Assembly (NCBI GenBank): GCA_002348705.1
Contig: DEAU01000007.1
Coordinates: forward strand, 42,526-106,525
Origin: Candidatus Neomicrothrix sp. UBA2974
GTDB taxonomy: Bacteria > Actinomycetota > Acidimicrobiia > Acidimicrobiales > MedAcidi-G1
Reading direction: 5' to 3'
DNA length: 64,000 nt
Shown here: in pieces, positions 34,185-43,426 of the stretch
Layout: each line of letters begins with the position of its first letter
How positions within the stretch are numbered: position 1 is the first letter of the stretch
Translations under genes and position numbers: made by a program
Notes under the pieces: generated by a model
What the model saw: only the letters and a program-made list of their open reading frames with translations
Told to the model about the DNA's origin: nothing
Database searches by the model: none

Positions 34185-34769
34185 TTAGAAGGGGTAATCC
34201 TCGGGGAGCATGGTTTGATGCCAAGTCTGACTCTGCCACCACAGCCACTCGCCGTTCAATACCTGTTCGATGGTCATCGTGGGATGTTGTTCGTCCCAAC
34301 TGATGGACGTTTTGACTATTTGGATAAGTAGACCGAATCCTGAATTCGGACGGATGAAGGTCTCTTGCCATAGCTCCCTTGAGGACATATCCGTATCTAC
34401 AACTTCAAAACCCGATTTCGTCACCTCTTCAATTGCCTTTTCGACGTCATCCACGGCGACTGTGAGGTGGTGGAATCCCTCGCCGTGTCGCTCTATGAAG
34501 TCAGCGAGATACGACTCATCTGACAGAGGCTCAAGAATTTCTATCTTGAAATTTTCGAGCTTGTAAACGACAGAACGTATGCCGATCCGTCGGTCGTCTC
34601 CCCCGTACATCAGCGTGCCGCCAAGAGCATCTCGGTATAGCGGTACGGCACTGGCAATCGAGCGAACGGCGATCCCAATGTGGTCGACGCGTTCGATGAG
34701 TGGAACGTTTGAATGATTGATGGTGCCGGTGTCGGGTAGTGCGACCTGGCCGAGGGTTCGCCAACTCAT
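34185..34769 (-). CDS. VOC-family (methylmalonyl-CoA epimerase-like) protein
   Basis: A 194-aa vicinal oxygen chelate protein. The core LIERVDHIGIAVRSIASAVPLY and the second module GEGFHHLTVAVDDVEKAIEEV, ending in GFGLLIQIV, follow the epimerase pattern, although the final metal-ligand glutamate position appears as glutamine. A C-terminal tail rich in tryptophan is unusual. It lies between the EthD-like gene and the CMD selenoprotein gene in one minus-strand operon. Confidence 0.78.
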   Translation of the reverse strand: MSWRTLGQVALPDTGTINHSNVPLIERVDHIGIAVRSIASAVPLYRDALGGTLMYGGDDRRIGIRSVVYKLENFKIEILEPLSDESYLADFIERHGEGFHHLTVAVDDVEKAIEEVTKSGFEVVDTDMSSRELWQETFIRPNSGFGLLIQIVKTSISWDEQHPTMTIEQVLNGEWLWWQSQTWHQTMLPEDYPF

Positions 34770-34835
34770 TGTTTCTCGACATCCTTTCGGGGAAGACCTA
34801 TTGCAGCAGAGCGCGTAAAGATGAAATAGATCAGT

Positions 34836-35534
34836 TCAGTCCTTCTCTAGATCAGGAGGACTGACGACATGAACCTCTCTAGCCACAAGATCGATACGGC
34901 CAAAGGCGAGTCCAGCTAATGCAAGCTCTGCGCTGTCCCTATTGTTCGACCTCAGATGGGCCTTGGCTTGCTCGAGGTTCTGGAACCAGGCCATGTGAAC
35001 GGCGTCAAAAACTGCTGGCGGTTGGTCCGAGTGCGCCTCATGGTCGGTAACCAAGATGCGTTGGCGGATTGGGTCGTCTTTGGCAACAGACTCCGCGACG
35101 TCGTTGCAAAGCACAGATACAAGTCGCTGGTTTGTTGCTGAAGGATGGAGTCGAAAGGCGGAGATCAGTTTGATTGACGAATCCGGTGCGGCAGAAGTAT
35201 CGCCCAGTACTAGTTGCTCACGAACGAGTGCAAGAGAGAAGCGGGATTTGTCGATGAATGCATCTTCATCCTGACGAACAGATTCGAGGTATTGCTGGGA
35301 TGAGAAGCCATCGTTCATGGTTTCAACAGTCTCGAAAGCCAGTTCAGAACACGCATCGAAGCCGGGGTAGGGAAGTAGCGGTCTCCCTTCAAACAGAACT
35401 GAGTGATTCTGTGTGTAGACCAATAGGCCGGGTATGGCCCCGGCTGCATCTGCATGGGAAGTCATCCAGTGGTGTTGGAAGGATTCGAAACTTGATCCTG
35501 GGAGCCTTGGGGCCATGCCGAAGCGAATGATCAT
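34836..35534 (-). CDS. EthD-domain protein (tandem)
   Basis: A 232-aa protein with two ferredoxin-like alpha-beta barrel halves. The first contains the EthD-like RFGMAPRLPGSSFESFQHHW followed by MTSHADAA; the second half (from about residue 120) repeats the fold with AFRLHPSATNQR and FDAVHMAWFQNLEQAKAHL. EthD-like proteins are accessory to degradation gene clusters with P450s. Its ATG overlaps the stop of the ligase gene upstream (ATGA), so they are coupled. Confidence 0.78.
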   Translation of the reverse strand: MIIRFGMAPRLPGSSFESFQHHWMTSHADAAGAIPGLLVYTQNHSVLFEGRPLLPYPGFDACSELAFETVETMNDGFSSQQYLESVRQDEDAFIDKSRFSLALVREQLVLGDTSAAPDSSIKLISAFRLHPSATNQRLVSVLCNDVAESVAKDDPIRQRILVTDHEAHSDQPPAVFDAVHMAWFQNLEQAKAHLRSNNRDSAELALAGLAFGRIDLVAREVHVVSPPDLEKD

Positions 35535-37171
35535 TTCGTTCCCTCGAAATCAAGTACCTCGGGACGGTCCATCGATTCCTCCTTCAATTTGTACTTTTCG
35601 ATTCTCTCACTGGGAGTTTTCGGGAATTCGGTTCGCTGTTCCATGTAGCGAGGAACCATGTAGGGGGGGAGATTTTTCTCACACCAGGCCCGCAGTTCTG
35701 GGAGGTCAACTTTTTCAGTGGCCACAATGTCCAGTTTGATGTCTTCTTCACCAAGTTCGGACGGAACCCCGTATGCAGCTGCTTCAGCTATCGATGGAAG
35801 GCTAAGAACTGGGATCTCGACCTCAGTCGCGCCGACCATCTCGCCGCGCCGCCTCATCCGGTCCTTCTGTCGGCCGACGAAAGTCATCACACCATCCTCG
35901 TCGTAGTAGGCCAGATCACCAGTGTGGAACATGCAATTGCGAAACGAATCGACTGTGATCTCTGGGTCCTTGTAGTACTCCCGAATCATTGAGTGAGGAA
36001 TCAGGGGCCGAAAGACCATTTCTCCGATCTCCCCCGGAGGGAGCAGGCGTTCGTCTTGGTCAACAACGCCGTATTCCGTCCATGCGGCAGGCAACCCCAT
36101 GGCTCCGATGGATTTGCCAGGAAGCATTTCAGCTCGGGCGGGGATCGGACATATCTCTGTCATGCCGTATCCCTGATAGGTCACGTTGACGTTGAAACGT
36201 GATTCAAACCGCTCAAGGTCTGGTGGGGCGGGTGGACAGTAGATGAGCTTGAGCTGATGCTCGGGAACGGTCTCCGTGCGCTTATCAATGATCGCCGCCA
36301 TCGGTCCCAGAATGATTGAAAACGTGGCACCTGCTTTTGCGGCCTGCTGAAAATATTGTCCTGGGGAGAAGGACGTCATCAAATGTGCGGTACAGCCGGC
36401 ATGCAAAGAAAGATTTCCCACAATGTGCATGGCGCCAACGTGGTAGATCGGCAAAGGGGTATACAAGACCGAGTCCTCAGTCTGTTCGAGAGAATCAGCG
36501 AAAACAGCCGAAGCGAGATAGAGGAAGTGGTGTGTGTAAACGACTCCCTTAGCGAGGCCGGTCGTCCCGGAAGTGAACTGAATAAGAGCGTTCTCGTTCC
36601 AGTTAGGCAGATCTCCTGGCAGATCAGGAGGTAAGTCGGCGATCCACTGGTTGAACGCCACAACTGTAGCTCCATGAAGTGTCTCGACTTCAGGGACTCC
36701 GCCTACTACGACAACGGTCTCAACTATGCCAATATCTTCCAATTTTTGGAGATGCTGAAAGTATTCGTCTCTCACGACAATCACAGCGACGTCACTTTTG
36801 TTGACGACGTGATGAAGGTGTAGTCCTCTAGTTCGTGCGTTGAACGGCACCGCTGTTCCTCCTGCAGCATGAGTGCCGTACATGGCCGGAAAAAATTCGA
36901 CTTGATTTTCCATGAACAAGCCCACATGGCTGTTGGAAAAACCATCTCTGACCAGCGCCTGCCCGATCTTGCAGGACATTTCATATCCCTCGGCGAAGGT
37001 TATTTGTGAGTCAAAATCGAAAATTAGCCAGGGGTGGCCACCTCTTTTGGCTGCTTGGTCTTTCAAGACGCGCAGGAGGACGCGGTCTTCCATGTCGTAC
37101 CTGAGTGCTACCTCGCCGAGTGGCGCTCCGGCTCCCCTAAGAAGTCCTTGACCGTTGGTTTGGCTGGCCAT
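35531..37171 (-). CDS. Acyl-CoA synthetase, CaiC-like, with Arg at the A10 lysine position
   Basis: A 546-aa adenylate-forming ligase: IQFTSGTTGLAKGVVYTH, YQGYGMTEICPIP, NCMFHTGDLAYYDEDG and RQKDRMRRRGEMVGATEVE. Near the C-terminus the usual catalytic lysine reads Arg523 in TPSERIEKYKL, with a lysine three residues on, as in crotonobetaine/carnitine-CoA ligase relatives. It starts the minus-strand operon that ends with the CMD selenoprotein. The first 30 residues are a short extra segment. Confidence 0.87.
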   Translation of the reverse strand: MASQTNGQGLLRGAGAPLGEVALRYDMEDRVLLRVLKDQAAKRGGHPWLIFDFDSQITFAEGYEMSCKIGQALVRDGFSNSHVGLFMENQVEFFPAMYGTHAAGGTAVPFNARTRGLHLHHVVNKSDVAVIVVRDEYFQHLQKLEDIGIVETVVVVGGVPEVETLHGATVVAFNQWIADLPPDLPGDLPNWNENALIQFTSGTTGLAKGVVYTHHFLYLASAVFADSLEQTEDSVLYTPLPIYHVGAMHIVGNLSLHAGCTAHLMTSFSPGQYFQQAAKAGATFSIILGPMAAIIDKRTETVPEHQLKLIYCPPAPPDLERFESRFNVNVTYQGYGMTEICPIPARAEMLPGKSIGAMGLPAAWTEYGVVDQDERLLPPGEIGEMVFRPLIPHSMIREYYKDPEITVDSFRNCMFHTGDLAYYDEDGVMTFVGRQKDRMRRRGEMVGATEVEIPVLSLPSIAEAAAYGVPSELGEEDIKLDIVATEKVDLPELRAWCEKNLPPYMVPRYMEQRTEFPKTPSERIEKYKLKEESMDRPEVLDFEGTK

Positions 37172-37401
37172 TTTCGAAGTTTTCTCCCCAGGATTCAGAG
37201 AAGTGCCCCTACTAACCGATCCGTGAACGTCTGTAGGGCAGATCCAGCTCTAGCTCAAATAGCTCAATCGGAGGCAGGTTAGTCTTCGTATAGAAGTCGC
37301 TCGGTTTCGGGCGAGCTGACGTCGGAGACCAATATCGAATACCTATCTCATGGCGTCAACGGTGCTTCGCTTGGCCACTATTCACGAAGTCAGGTAGATC
37401 A

Positions 37402-37920
37402 ATGGATAAATCAAGTTCGCTAGAAGACCGGCTTGAGTACTTGGAGTCGAGGATTGAAATCTCGGATCTGGTCTCCGCATATGGCAGGGCGGTAGACGAT
37501 CGAGACTGGTCGTCGGTCGGAGAGCTCTATTGCACCGATGCCACTTTCGACGCAGTCGAAGGGCCCGCTACCGGTAGGGATGCAATCATCGCTTACTACG
37601 AGCACCGGACAGCAATGTTCGGAGTCACCTACCACTATCCGCACTCCTTGGAGGTCCTCGATATTGAGGGCGTCAATGCAAGTGGCGTGGTTTGCGCTCA
37701 TGCAGAACTCTCGATAGACGGCAAGTCGTTTTGGGTGGCTCTCCGGTACTACGACTCCTACAAGAAAGAGGACGGTAGGTGGCGCTTTGCCGAGAGGCGC
37801 GTGGAGCAGCTTTATGCAATGGAACTCAGGGAACTTCCCGACCAGATGGACTCACCACTTCGTAAGCGCTGGCCAGGTACGGAACCTGCTCTTGCCGATT
37901 GGGGCCCAGGGTCAACCTGA
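37402..37920 (+). CDS. SnoaL-like (SnoaL_4 type) protein
   Basis: A 172-aa NTF2-like protein: EDRLEYLESRIEISDLVSAY, GRAVDDRDWSSVGELYC, TGRDAIIAYYEHRTAMFG and a C-terminal YKKEDGRWRFAERRVEQLYAM. It is like the polyketide-cyclase/scytalone-dehydratase-type proteins found in degradation clusters. It stands alone on the plus strand, divergent from the ligase gene; its stop is immediately adjacent to the stop of the P450 gene. Confidence 0.8.
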   Translation: MDKSSSLEDRLEYLESRIEISDLVSAYGRAVDDRDWSSVGELYCTDATFDAVEGPATGRDAIIAYYEHRTAMFGVTYHYPHSLEVLDIEGVNASGVVCAHAELSIDGKSFWVALRYYDSYKKEDGRWRFAERRVEQLYAMELRELPDQMDSPLRKRWPGTEPALADWGPGST

Positions 37921-39135
37921 CTAGCTCGTCTGAAGTCTGACCGGAAGACTTCTGACACCCCGGAGGATGTAGCCCTCTTCTTCTGGAGGGGTTTCGGTCC
38001 ATTCGATCCTGCTGTAGGTGTCCAACAAGAGGTTCATTCCTTCGATCATTTCAAGTTTGGCTAGAAGCGAGCCTGTACAGAAGTGGGTGTCATGGCTGAA
38101 TGAGAGCACAGTGGCGTTAGCGCTGAATTGAGCTTCGGCGTTGTCAGAAAATCGGTCCATGCAAAAGTGATCCGGGTCGTCGAATATCTCCGGGTCTCGG
38201 TTTGCGGCTCCCAACAAGAGGAGCAACTTCGAGCCTTCAGGAATTTCCTGGTCCCCAATAGCAGCGTCCTTCCTTGCCGCACGGTTGATCGCATGAACGG
38301 GAGGACAGAAACGCAAGCCTTCAGCAAGAGCAGGAAGAAGAAGGTCTCGGTTGGTCTGGAGCTCGATCCAAAGTTCTGGTTCTGAGATAAGTATTCGGAG
38401 CAAGTTCGCCAAAGCTCTGTCAGTTGTTTCCACTCCCGCAGCCAAAAGGAACATAGAGGAGGAGAGAATTTCAGCGTCGCTGATCGGAGCGCCTTCATAT
38501 TCACCCTGACAGAGGGTGGAGATGTAATCCTCTCCTGGCTCGGTGCGCCTCTCTGTTAAGCGGGGAGTGATTAGTTCATGGAGTTCATCTATGGCCTTTA
38601 GGCCGTCTCGGAGAATGTCCGGGTCTCCGCTCTGGTTTGAAGTGCTGGCGGCGACCATTCGGTCATAGGTAGTGCGAAACCCAGTGGCTTCTTCCATGTC
38701 CATTATCCACGCAGTAACAATCAACGGCATTGGAGTTGTGAATCCACTCTTCAGGTCTAATGGGCTGTCTAGAGGCAACTCGTCCACGAGTTCTTTGCAC
38801 AATTTTCGGACATAGTTCTCTTGGCTATCTGACAGCAATTTTCTATTGCGAATATGTTGGGCAATAAACGCGTCCTTGCGACGATGTTCAATGCCATCCA
38901 TATGGAGAACGTTTCTTCCATAGATTGCGGTTGAGCCTTTGCCTTCTATAAGGGGTCCGAATGACTCTCTGTCTGCAAGAACATCTTTGATATCGGAGTA
39001 GCGAGAAACGATCCAGCCCTCGGCAGATTCACTCCAAAAGACTGGAAATTCTTCGCGCGCCCGCTTATAGAAGGGCCCAAGATCACCGGGATTACCAGCT
39101 AGAACAGAATCAAATTGTTCAGATGCTGATGCCAT
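37921..39135 (-). CDS. Cytochrome P450
   Basis: A 404-aa soluble bacterial P450. The I-helix is LAAGVETTDRA (residues 232-241), the K-helix E-x-x-R is Glu272/Arg275 in AEGLRFCPPVH, and the haem cysteine is Cys353 in LSFSHDTHFCTG. In the haem loop the usual FGxGxHxC glycine reads aspartate. Bacterial class I enzymes hydroxylate terpenoids, steroids or fatty acids with a ferredoxin partner, which is not in this window. The ATG at 39135 has GAGGT just upstream; a GTG six bases earlier would overlap it. A palindrome lies in the divergent promoter. Confidence 0.92.
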   Translation of the reverse strand: MASASEQFDSVLAGNPGDLGPFYKRAREEFPVFWSESAEGWIVSRYSDIKDVLADRESFGPLIEGKGSTAIYGRNVLHMDGIEHRRKDAFIAQHIRNRKLLSDSQENYVRKLCKELVDELPLDSPLDLKSGFTTPMPLIVTAWIMDMEEATGFRTTYDRMVAASTSNQSGDPDILRDGLKAIDELHELITPRLTERRTEPGEDYISTLCQGEYEGAPISDAEILSSSMFLLAAGVETTDRALANLLRILISEPELWIELQTNRDLLLPALAEGLRFCPPVHAINRAARKDAAIGDQEIPEGSKLLLLLGAANRDPEIFDDPDHFCMDRFSDNAEAQFSANATVLSFSHDTHFCTGSLLAKLEMIEGMNLLLDTYSRIEWTETPPEEEGYILRGVRSLPVRLQTS

Positions 39136-39189
39136 GGTCACCTCAGTAGTTAGGCCGTTTTGGGAAAAGATAAGGGAAAAGAGCGAATT

Positions 39190-39209
39190 TCAACCAATCG
39201 TTCGGTTGA
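39190..39209. promoter_or_regulatory. Palindrome in the P450/CMD divergent promoter
   Basis: TCAACC (39190-39195) and GGTTGA (39204-39209) are exact inverse arms around AATCGTTC. It lies 54 bases from the P450 start and 14 bases from the CMD-like start, a good place for a repressor to act on both genes. It is looser than the CAAACG palindromes. Confidence 0.45.
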
Positions 39210-39223
39210 GGTATTGTGCCGCA

Positions 39224-39940
39224 ATGGGAGATTCGTTTCAAGACCTCGTTGGCTCGGAGCCATGGCTGTCTGAACTTCAATCTGCTGCGCCACTAGTTGA
39301 TCGAGCTCTTGAGAGTCTTGCGGATTCTCTTTCGGAGGATGGAGCGCTTTCTTCAGAAGAAAAGGGTGTAGTAGTTGCTTCGATTGCTGCGACTAAGGGT
39401 GATTTAGATGGATGTCGCCACTGGGTGGAGTCACGATGTGGAGACTTCGCTGAGTGGCGAATGCTTGCCGCTCTTCTTTTCCTCTCTAGAGGTTCGATGC
39501 CGGCCAAGACGTTGCTTACGGCTACCGGAAATATCGAAGAATCTGAGCCACGGGCACCTACTCCGGCCAAGCCGGATCCCGTTGAGATGGAAGAATATTT
39601 TCGCGGAGTATTTGGCCAATTGCCAGTGCGTGTAACCCTGCTTCAGAACCATGCCCCTGACGCGTTAGAGACCTATTTTCTTTTGCGACAGGGGACTCTG
39701 GCTGGCAGTTCTTTGGACCCAATGCTGGCCCAGTTGGTTCTGGTTGGCGTCAATGCCGCTGATCGACAGGAGGACTTCACGTTTGAACATGGCCTTGGCG
39801 CAGTCAAGGAAGGCGCTTCGGAAGCCCACTTGGTCGAAGCAGGAGTTTGCTCGATGCTCTACGGAGGGCTCGCTTCGTGGACGGCAGCTGCCGCGGCGAT
39901 CACCCGTGTCCTGTCCGATAGCGATAACCACACCTTTTAG
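39224..39940 (+). CDS. Tandem CMD-domain-like protein without CxxC
   Basis: A 238-aa mostly helical protein with two CMD-like repeats. The first is SSEEKGVVVASIAATKGDLDGCRHW; the second is PDALETYFLLRQGTLAGSSLDP then MLAQLVLVGVNAADRQEDFTFEHG. Neither has the CxxC of AhpD-like members, so it is not a redox CMD protein; it may be a decarboxylase-fold or lactone-forming relative. I choose the ATG at 39224 because the open frame before it runs through the divergent promoter and its palindrome. Confidence 0.72.
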   Translation: MGDSFQDLVGSEPWLSELQSAAPLVDRALESLADSLSEDGALSSEEKGVVVASIAATKGDLDGCRHWVESRCGDFAEWRMLAALLFLSRGSMPAKTLLTATGNIEESEPRAPTPAKPDPVEMEEYFRGVFGQLPVRVTLLQNHAPDALETYFLLRQGTLAGSSLDPMLAQLVLVGVNAADRQEDFTFEHGLGAVKEGASEAHLVEAGVCSMLYGGLASWTAAAAAITRVLSDSDNHTF

Positions 39941-40024
39941 AAGAACTTAGGAAGGTGTACCCCCGTGTTTGGCGAAACTCCAGTTCCTTAATGGTCTATT
40001 GCTTCAAAGAAAGTCTCTAAGCAA

Positions 40025-41629
40025 GTGCCGAAATCTGACCGCTTGATTGTTCCGGCCGACTCACCATCAACCTTTCCTGAGTGGATTAGGAGTTCGTGTC
40101 TGAAACTGGGAGAGAAAATAGTTCTGGATGTCTGCGGTCAGACGAGAACTGCAGCGGAACTCGATTACCGAACCGATTGCTATGCAGCTGGTTTGGTATC
40201 TCTGGGTTTGGCACCTGGTGATCATGTAGGTGTCATGATGCAGAACTCGATTGAGAACATCGAGGCCTGGTTTGGTATCCAAAAAGCAGGTCTAGTTGAA
40301 GTGCCGGTTCATACTGCTAGCCGAGGTGGTCTTCTTCAGTACCTTCTGGACCACGGCGATGTGAAGGCTCTAGTTGTTGATGAATCCCTCTTGAGTCGGG
40401 TAGTCGAAATTCTGGACTCCCTTCCCAAATTGGAGCACCTCATCGTGAACTCTGGTTCTGTGCCGGAGCCGGTTACCGGAAATGTTGCCTCCCACAATCT
40501 GACAGATCTTTTCCAAGAGTCAGCGCCGCCTGAACTCCAGCTATCAGCGCTCACGACTGCAGTAATTCTTCATACCTCGGGGACGACCGGACCTCCCAAG
40601 GGCGTTGTCCTTTCGCACGGGGCGGTTCTTCATTTGACTCGCCACATCGTCTGGCTCATGGACTACGTGTCCAGTGATCGCCTCTATACGACGTTTCCTT
40701 TGTTCCACAACAACGCGAAGTACACGTCTGTAACTGCAGCCCTTGAATGCGGAGGCAGTTTGGTGATGGATCGAAAGTTTTCTGCTAGTGGGTTTTGGTC
40801 AACCTGTAGGGAAAAAGACATCACCGCCTTCAATTACATGGGGGCAATGCTGATGATGCTCCACAAACAGGAGTCCAAAGCAGACGATGTTCTGAATCCT
40901 GTGCGGACTGCGTTCGGAGCTCCTTGCCCCGTCCATATATGGGAGGACTTCGAATCCCGTTTTGGTCTCTCGCTTGTTGAGGTCTATGGGATGACCGAGG
41001 CCCCCATGGCGTGCGAAACCCGTCTGGAGAACCGAAAGATCGGAACAGCTGGTCAGGAATCAACGACCTATCAGGTGATGGTTGCGGACGAAGAGGACCA
41101 ACCGGTAGAGCCTGGGGTCCCTGGCGAGATTCTGATTCGACCCAAGGCTCCGAACGCGATCTTCTCCTCCTACTACAAGCGGGAAGAAGACACAGTTGAG
41201 GCATGGCGCAACCTCTGGTTTCACACTGGCGATCAGGGGAGCATGGATAGCGAAGGTTTTCTCACCTTCATCGACAGGAAGAAGGACTGCATTCGGAGGA
41301 GGGGAGAAAACATTTCATCATGGGAAGTCGAATCGGCGATCAACAGCTTCTCGGAAGTAGTTGAGTCCGCCGCGTACGGCGTTGCTTCAGATCTCAGCGA
41401 AGCAGAAGTCATGGTGGCGTTAGTTCCCCGAAACACGGGGTCCTTTGATTGTGCCGAGCTGATTCTCCACTGCCGAGGAGAGATGTCCGATCATGCGATA
41501 CCTCGTTATGTGCGGATAGTTGATGAACTACCGAAGAACCATGCGCAGCGGGTCGAAAAGTATCGCCTTCGGGAGGAAGGTCTAACGGCAGACACCTGGG
41601 ATCGCATGGCAGAAGAGAAGTCAGGGTGA
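40025..41629 (+). CDS. Acyl-CoA synthetase, CaiC-like, with Arg at the A10 lysine position
   Basis: A 534-aa adenylate-forming ligase: ILHTSGTTGPPKGVVLSHG, YGMTEAPMAC, NLWFHTGDQGSMDSEGF and KKDCIRRRGENISSWEVE. The C-terminal motif reads HAQRVEKYRL, with Arg509 in place of the catalytic lysine, as in two other ligases here. The GTG start lacks a strong ribosome site. A CocE-like gene follows 60 bases later on the same strand. Confidence 0.87.
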   Translation: MPKSDRLIVPADSPSTFPEWIRSSCLKLGEKIVLDVCGQTRTAAELDYRTDCYAAGLVSLGLAPGDHVGVMMQNSIENIEAWFGIQKAGLVEVPVHTASRGGLLQYLLDHGDVKALVVDESLLSRVVEILDSLPKLEHLIVNSGSVPEPVTGNVASHNLTDLFQESAPPELQLSALTTAVILHTSGTTGPPKGVVLSHGAVLHLTRHIVWLMDYVSSDRLYTTFPLFHNNAKYTSVTAALECGGSLVMDRKFSASGFWSTCREKDITAFNYMGAMLMMLHKQESKADDVLNPVRTAFGAPCPVHIWEDFESRFGLSLVEVYGMTEAPMACETRLENRKIGTAGQESTTYQVMVADEEDQPVEPGVPGEILIRPKAPNAIFSSYYKREEDTVEAWRNLWFHTGDQGSMDSEGFLTFIDRKKDCIRRRGENISSWEVESAINSFSEVVESAAYGVASDLSEAEVMVALVPRNTGSFDCAELILHCRGEMSDHAIPRYVRIVDELPKNHAQRVEKYRLREEGLTADTWDRMAEEKSG

Positions 41630-41689
41630 ATGGCGTTGAACCTGTTAGAGCGTGTTGCCAATCGTGTGGAGTAGGGGAAAGGAACTGAA

Positions 41690-43426
41690 GTGACGAACCT
41701 TTTTCATCTGGAACGTGGACAAGAGGTCCCAATGGGTGACGGGACCAAGTTGGTCACTGATGTTTATCGGCCATCCGGAGATGGGCCGTGGCCGACCTTA
41801 GTTTTTCGAGTTCGCGGAAGTCTTTCTGCAGGATTTATTACACATGTGTTGATGCTCAACCCGTTTCTTGCGGTTGAGCGGGGCTACGCAGTCGTGATCC
41901 AGCAGGTACGTGGTCGTGGACTGTCAGGAGGAGAGTGGAATCCCTTCTTCAACGAAGGAAGCGATGGCGCTGACTGCGTTCGGTGGGTGCTTGATCAGCC
42001 CTGGTGCGACGGTCGGATAGGGACCTACGGAACGGCCTACTCGGCGTATTCGGCCCTGCAACTGGTGGCCCAGGGCTTCGATGAGGTCAAGGCGTGCACT
42101 GTCCTGGGCACGAACGCCAACCCCTATGACAACTGGGTCTATACGGCTGACTGCTTCGAACTCGGTTGGAACGTCTACTGGGCGTACATGCTGGGAATTG
42201 AGTCCATCGGTCGCCTTGATTGCACTGAGGAAGAGCGTGCTCAGATCAAATCGGATCTTTCTCAAGCAATCATTGATCTGCCTGATGTCGTGGGGCGACT
42301 TCCCATTGATGCCCACCCAGAGCTCCGAAACGGCATATCTCCGTGCTACGAAGATTGGCTCCGACACTCTTCATACGACGAGTACTGGGACGCGATCAAC
42401 ATCATCAAAGAAGCTCCACAGATTTCAGCGCCGATACTCAGCATCGTCGGCTGGCACGACAACTTCCTCAAATCACACCTTGACATGTATCACCAGATAA
42501 CCAGCGTGGGCGCCGAACCAGGTCGTTCGAACCATCGGATGGTCGTAGGTCCATGGGAACACGCGAGTTATGTAAACCCATTCTCAACAAGTTCGAATGG
42601 AGTATGGGAATTTGGGCTCGAAGCCTCTTCCGGGGTGGGGCTCTCCGGTTCCCTCGTCCTTGACTGGATGGACAGGTGGGTCAAAGAGGAGACAGGTGAA
42701 GAAACAGGAGGGGTCCGATATTGGCAAATGGGGGAGAACTGCTGGAATGAGGTTGGCGCATGGCCGCCTGCTGGAACGGAAACCTCTTGGTACTTGAGTT
42801 CCGAGGGAGGCGAAGCGGCTTCGCGTAATGAAGGCGAGCTGGTTCTTCAGGCCCCTCAGCAACAGGACGCTGACACCTTTGACTACGACCCGGCGGATCC
42901 GACACCAACCGTTGGCGGGAAAATCCTGATGCCGTTCATCCAACTTGCCGGCGTCTACGACCAAACATCGGTGGAGCAGCGTTCAGACGTGGCTTGCTAT
43001 ACCAGTCCCATTTTGACCGAACCTGTCGCGGTTAGCGGGCCCGTGAAGTGCGTTCTTTGGGTTAGCTCAAGTGCTCTCGAAACTGATTTCACGGCGAAGT
43101 TGCTCGACGTCGAACCAGACGGGATCGCGGCGAACCTTGCTGATGGGATTATCCGGTTAAGTAGGGCGTTCCCAGATGGTCCATTGGAACCAGACACCGT
43201 CCGGGAGGTGGAGATCGATCTCTGGGACCTTGGTCATACGTTCTTGCCAGGTCACCAGATCCGATTAGAGGTGGCTTCTGCAAACTTCCCCAGATTCGAC
43301 AGAAACCTCAATGTCATTGCGGAGTCGGGGCCCCCATCGCTGGACGACGCGGTAGTGGCTTCACAAGTGATCTATCACGATGAGAGTCGCCCCAGTCGCC
43401 TGGTGTTCACTGTGGCTGATCGCTAA
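41690..43426 (+). CDS. CocE/NonD-family hydrolase with Ala at the nucleophile position
   Basis: A 578-aa alpha/beta hydrolase plus C-terminal jelly-roll, as in the CocE/X-Pro dipeptidyl-peptidase S15 family: MGDGTKLVTDVYRP, QQVRGRGLSGGEWNPF, GRIGTYGTAYSAYSAL, GWHDNFLKSHLDMYHQI and MVVGPWEHASYV. Asp257 and His291 of the triad are present. The nucleophile elbow, normally G-x-S-Y-x-G, reads G-T-Ala116-Y-S-A, codon GCC. So it either uses another residue, for example Ser118, or no longer hydrolyses by the usual route. The jelly-roll has SGPVKCVLWVSS and HTFLPGHQIRLEVASANFP. GAAAGGAA precedes the GTG start. Confidence 0.85.
   Translation: MTNLFHLERGQEVPMGDGTKLVTDVYRPSGDGPWPTLVFRVRGSLSAGFITHVLMLNPFLAVERGYAVVIQQVRGRGLSGGEWNPFFNEGSDGADCVRWVLDQPWCDGRIGTYGTAYSAYSALQLVAQGFDEVKACTVLGTNANPYDNWVYTADCFELGWNVYWAYMLGIESIGRLDCTEEERAQIKSDLSQAIIDLPDVVGRLPIDAHPELRNGISPCYEDWLRHSSYDEYWDAINIIKEAPQISAPILSIVGWHDNFLKSHLDMYHQITSVGAEPGRSNHRMVVGPWEHASYVNPFSTSSNGVWEFGLEASSGVGLSGSLVLDWMDRWVKEETGEETGGVRYWQMGENCWNEVGAWPPAGTETSWYLSSEGGEAASRNEGELVLQAPQQQDADTFDYDPADPTPTVGGKILMPFIQLAGVYDQTSVEQRSDVACYTSPILTEPVAVSGPVKCVLWVSSSALETDFTAKLLDVEPDGIAANLADGIIRLSRAFPDGPLEPDTVREVEIDLWDLGHTFLPGHQIRLEVASANFPRFDRNLNVIAESGPPSLDDAVVASQVIYHDESRPSRLVFTVADR

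Noticed and set aside
39134..39223. N-terminal extension of the tandem CMD-like gene by 30 codons
   Set aside because: It would start within the P450 start region and cover the divergent promoter palindrome; the ATG at 39224 suits the fold.
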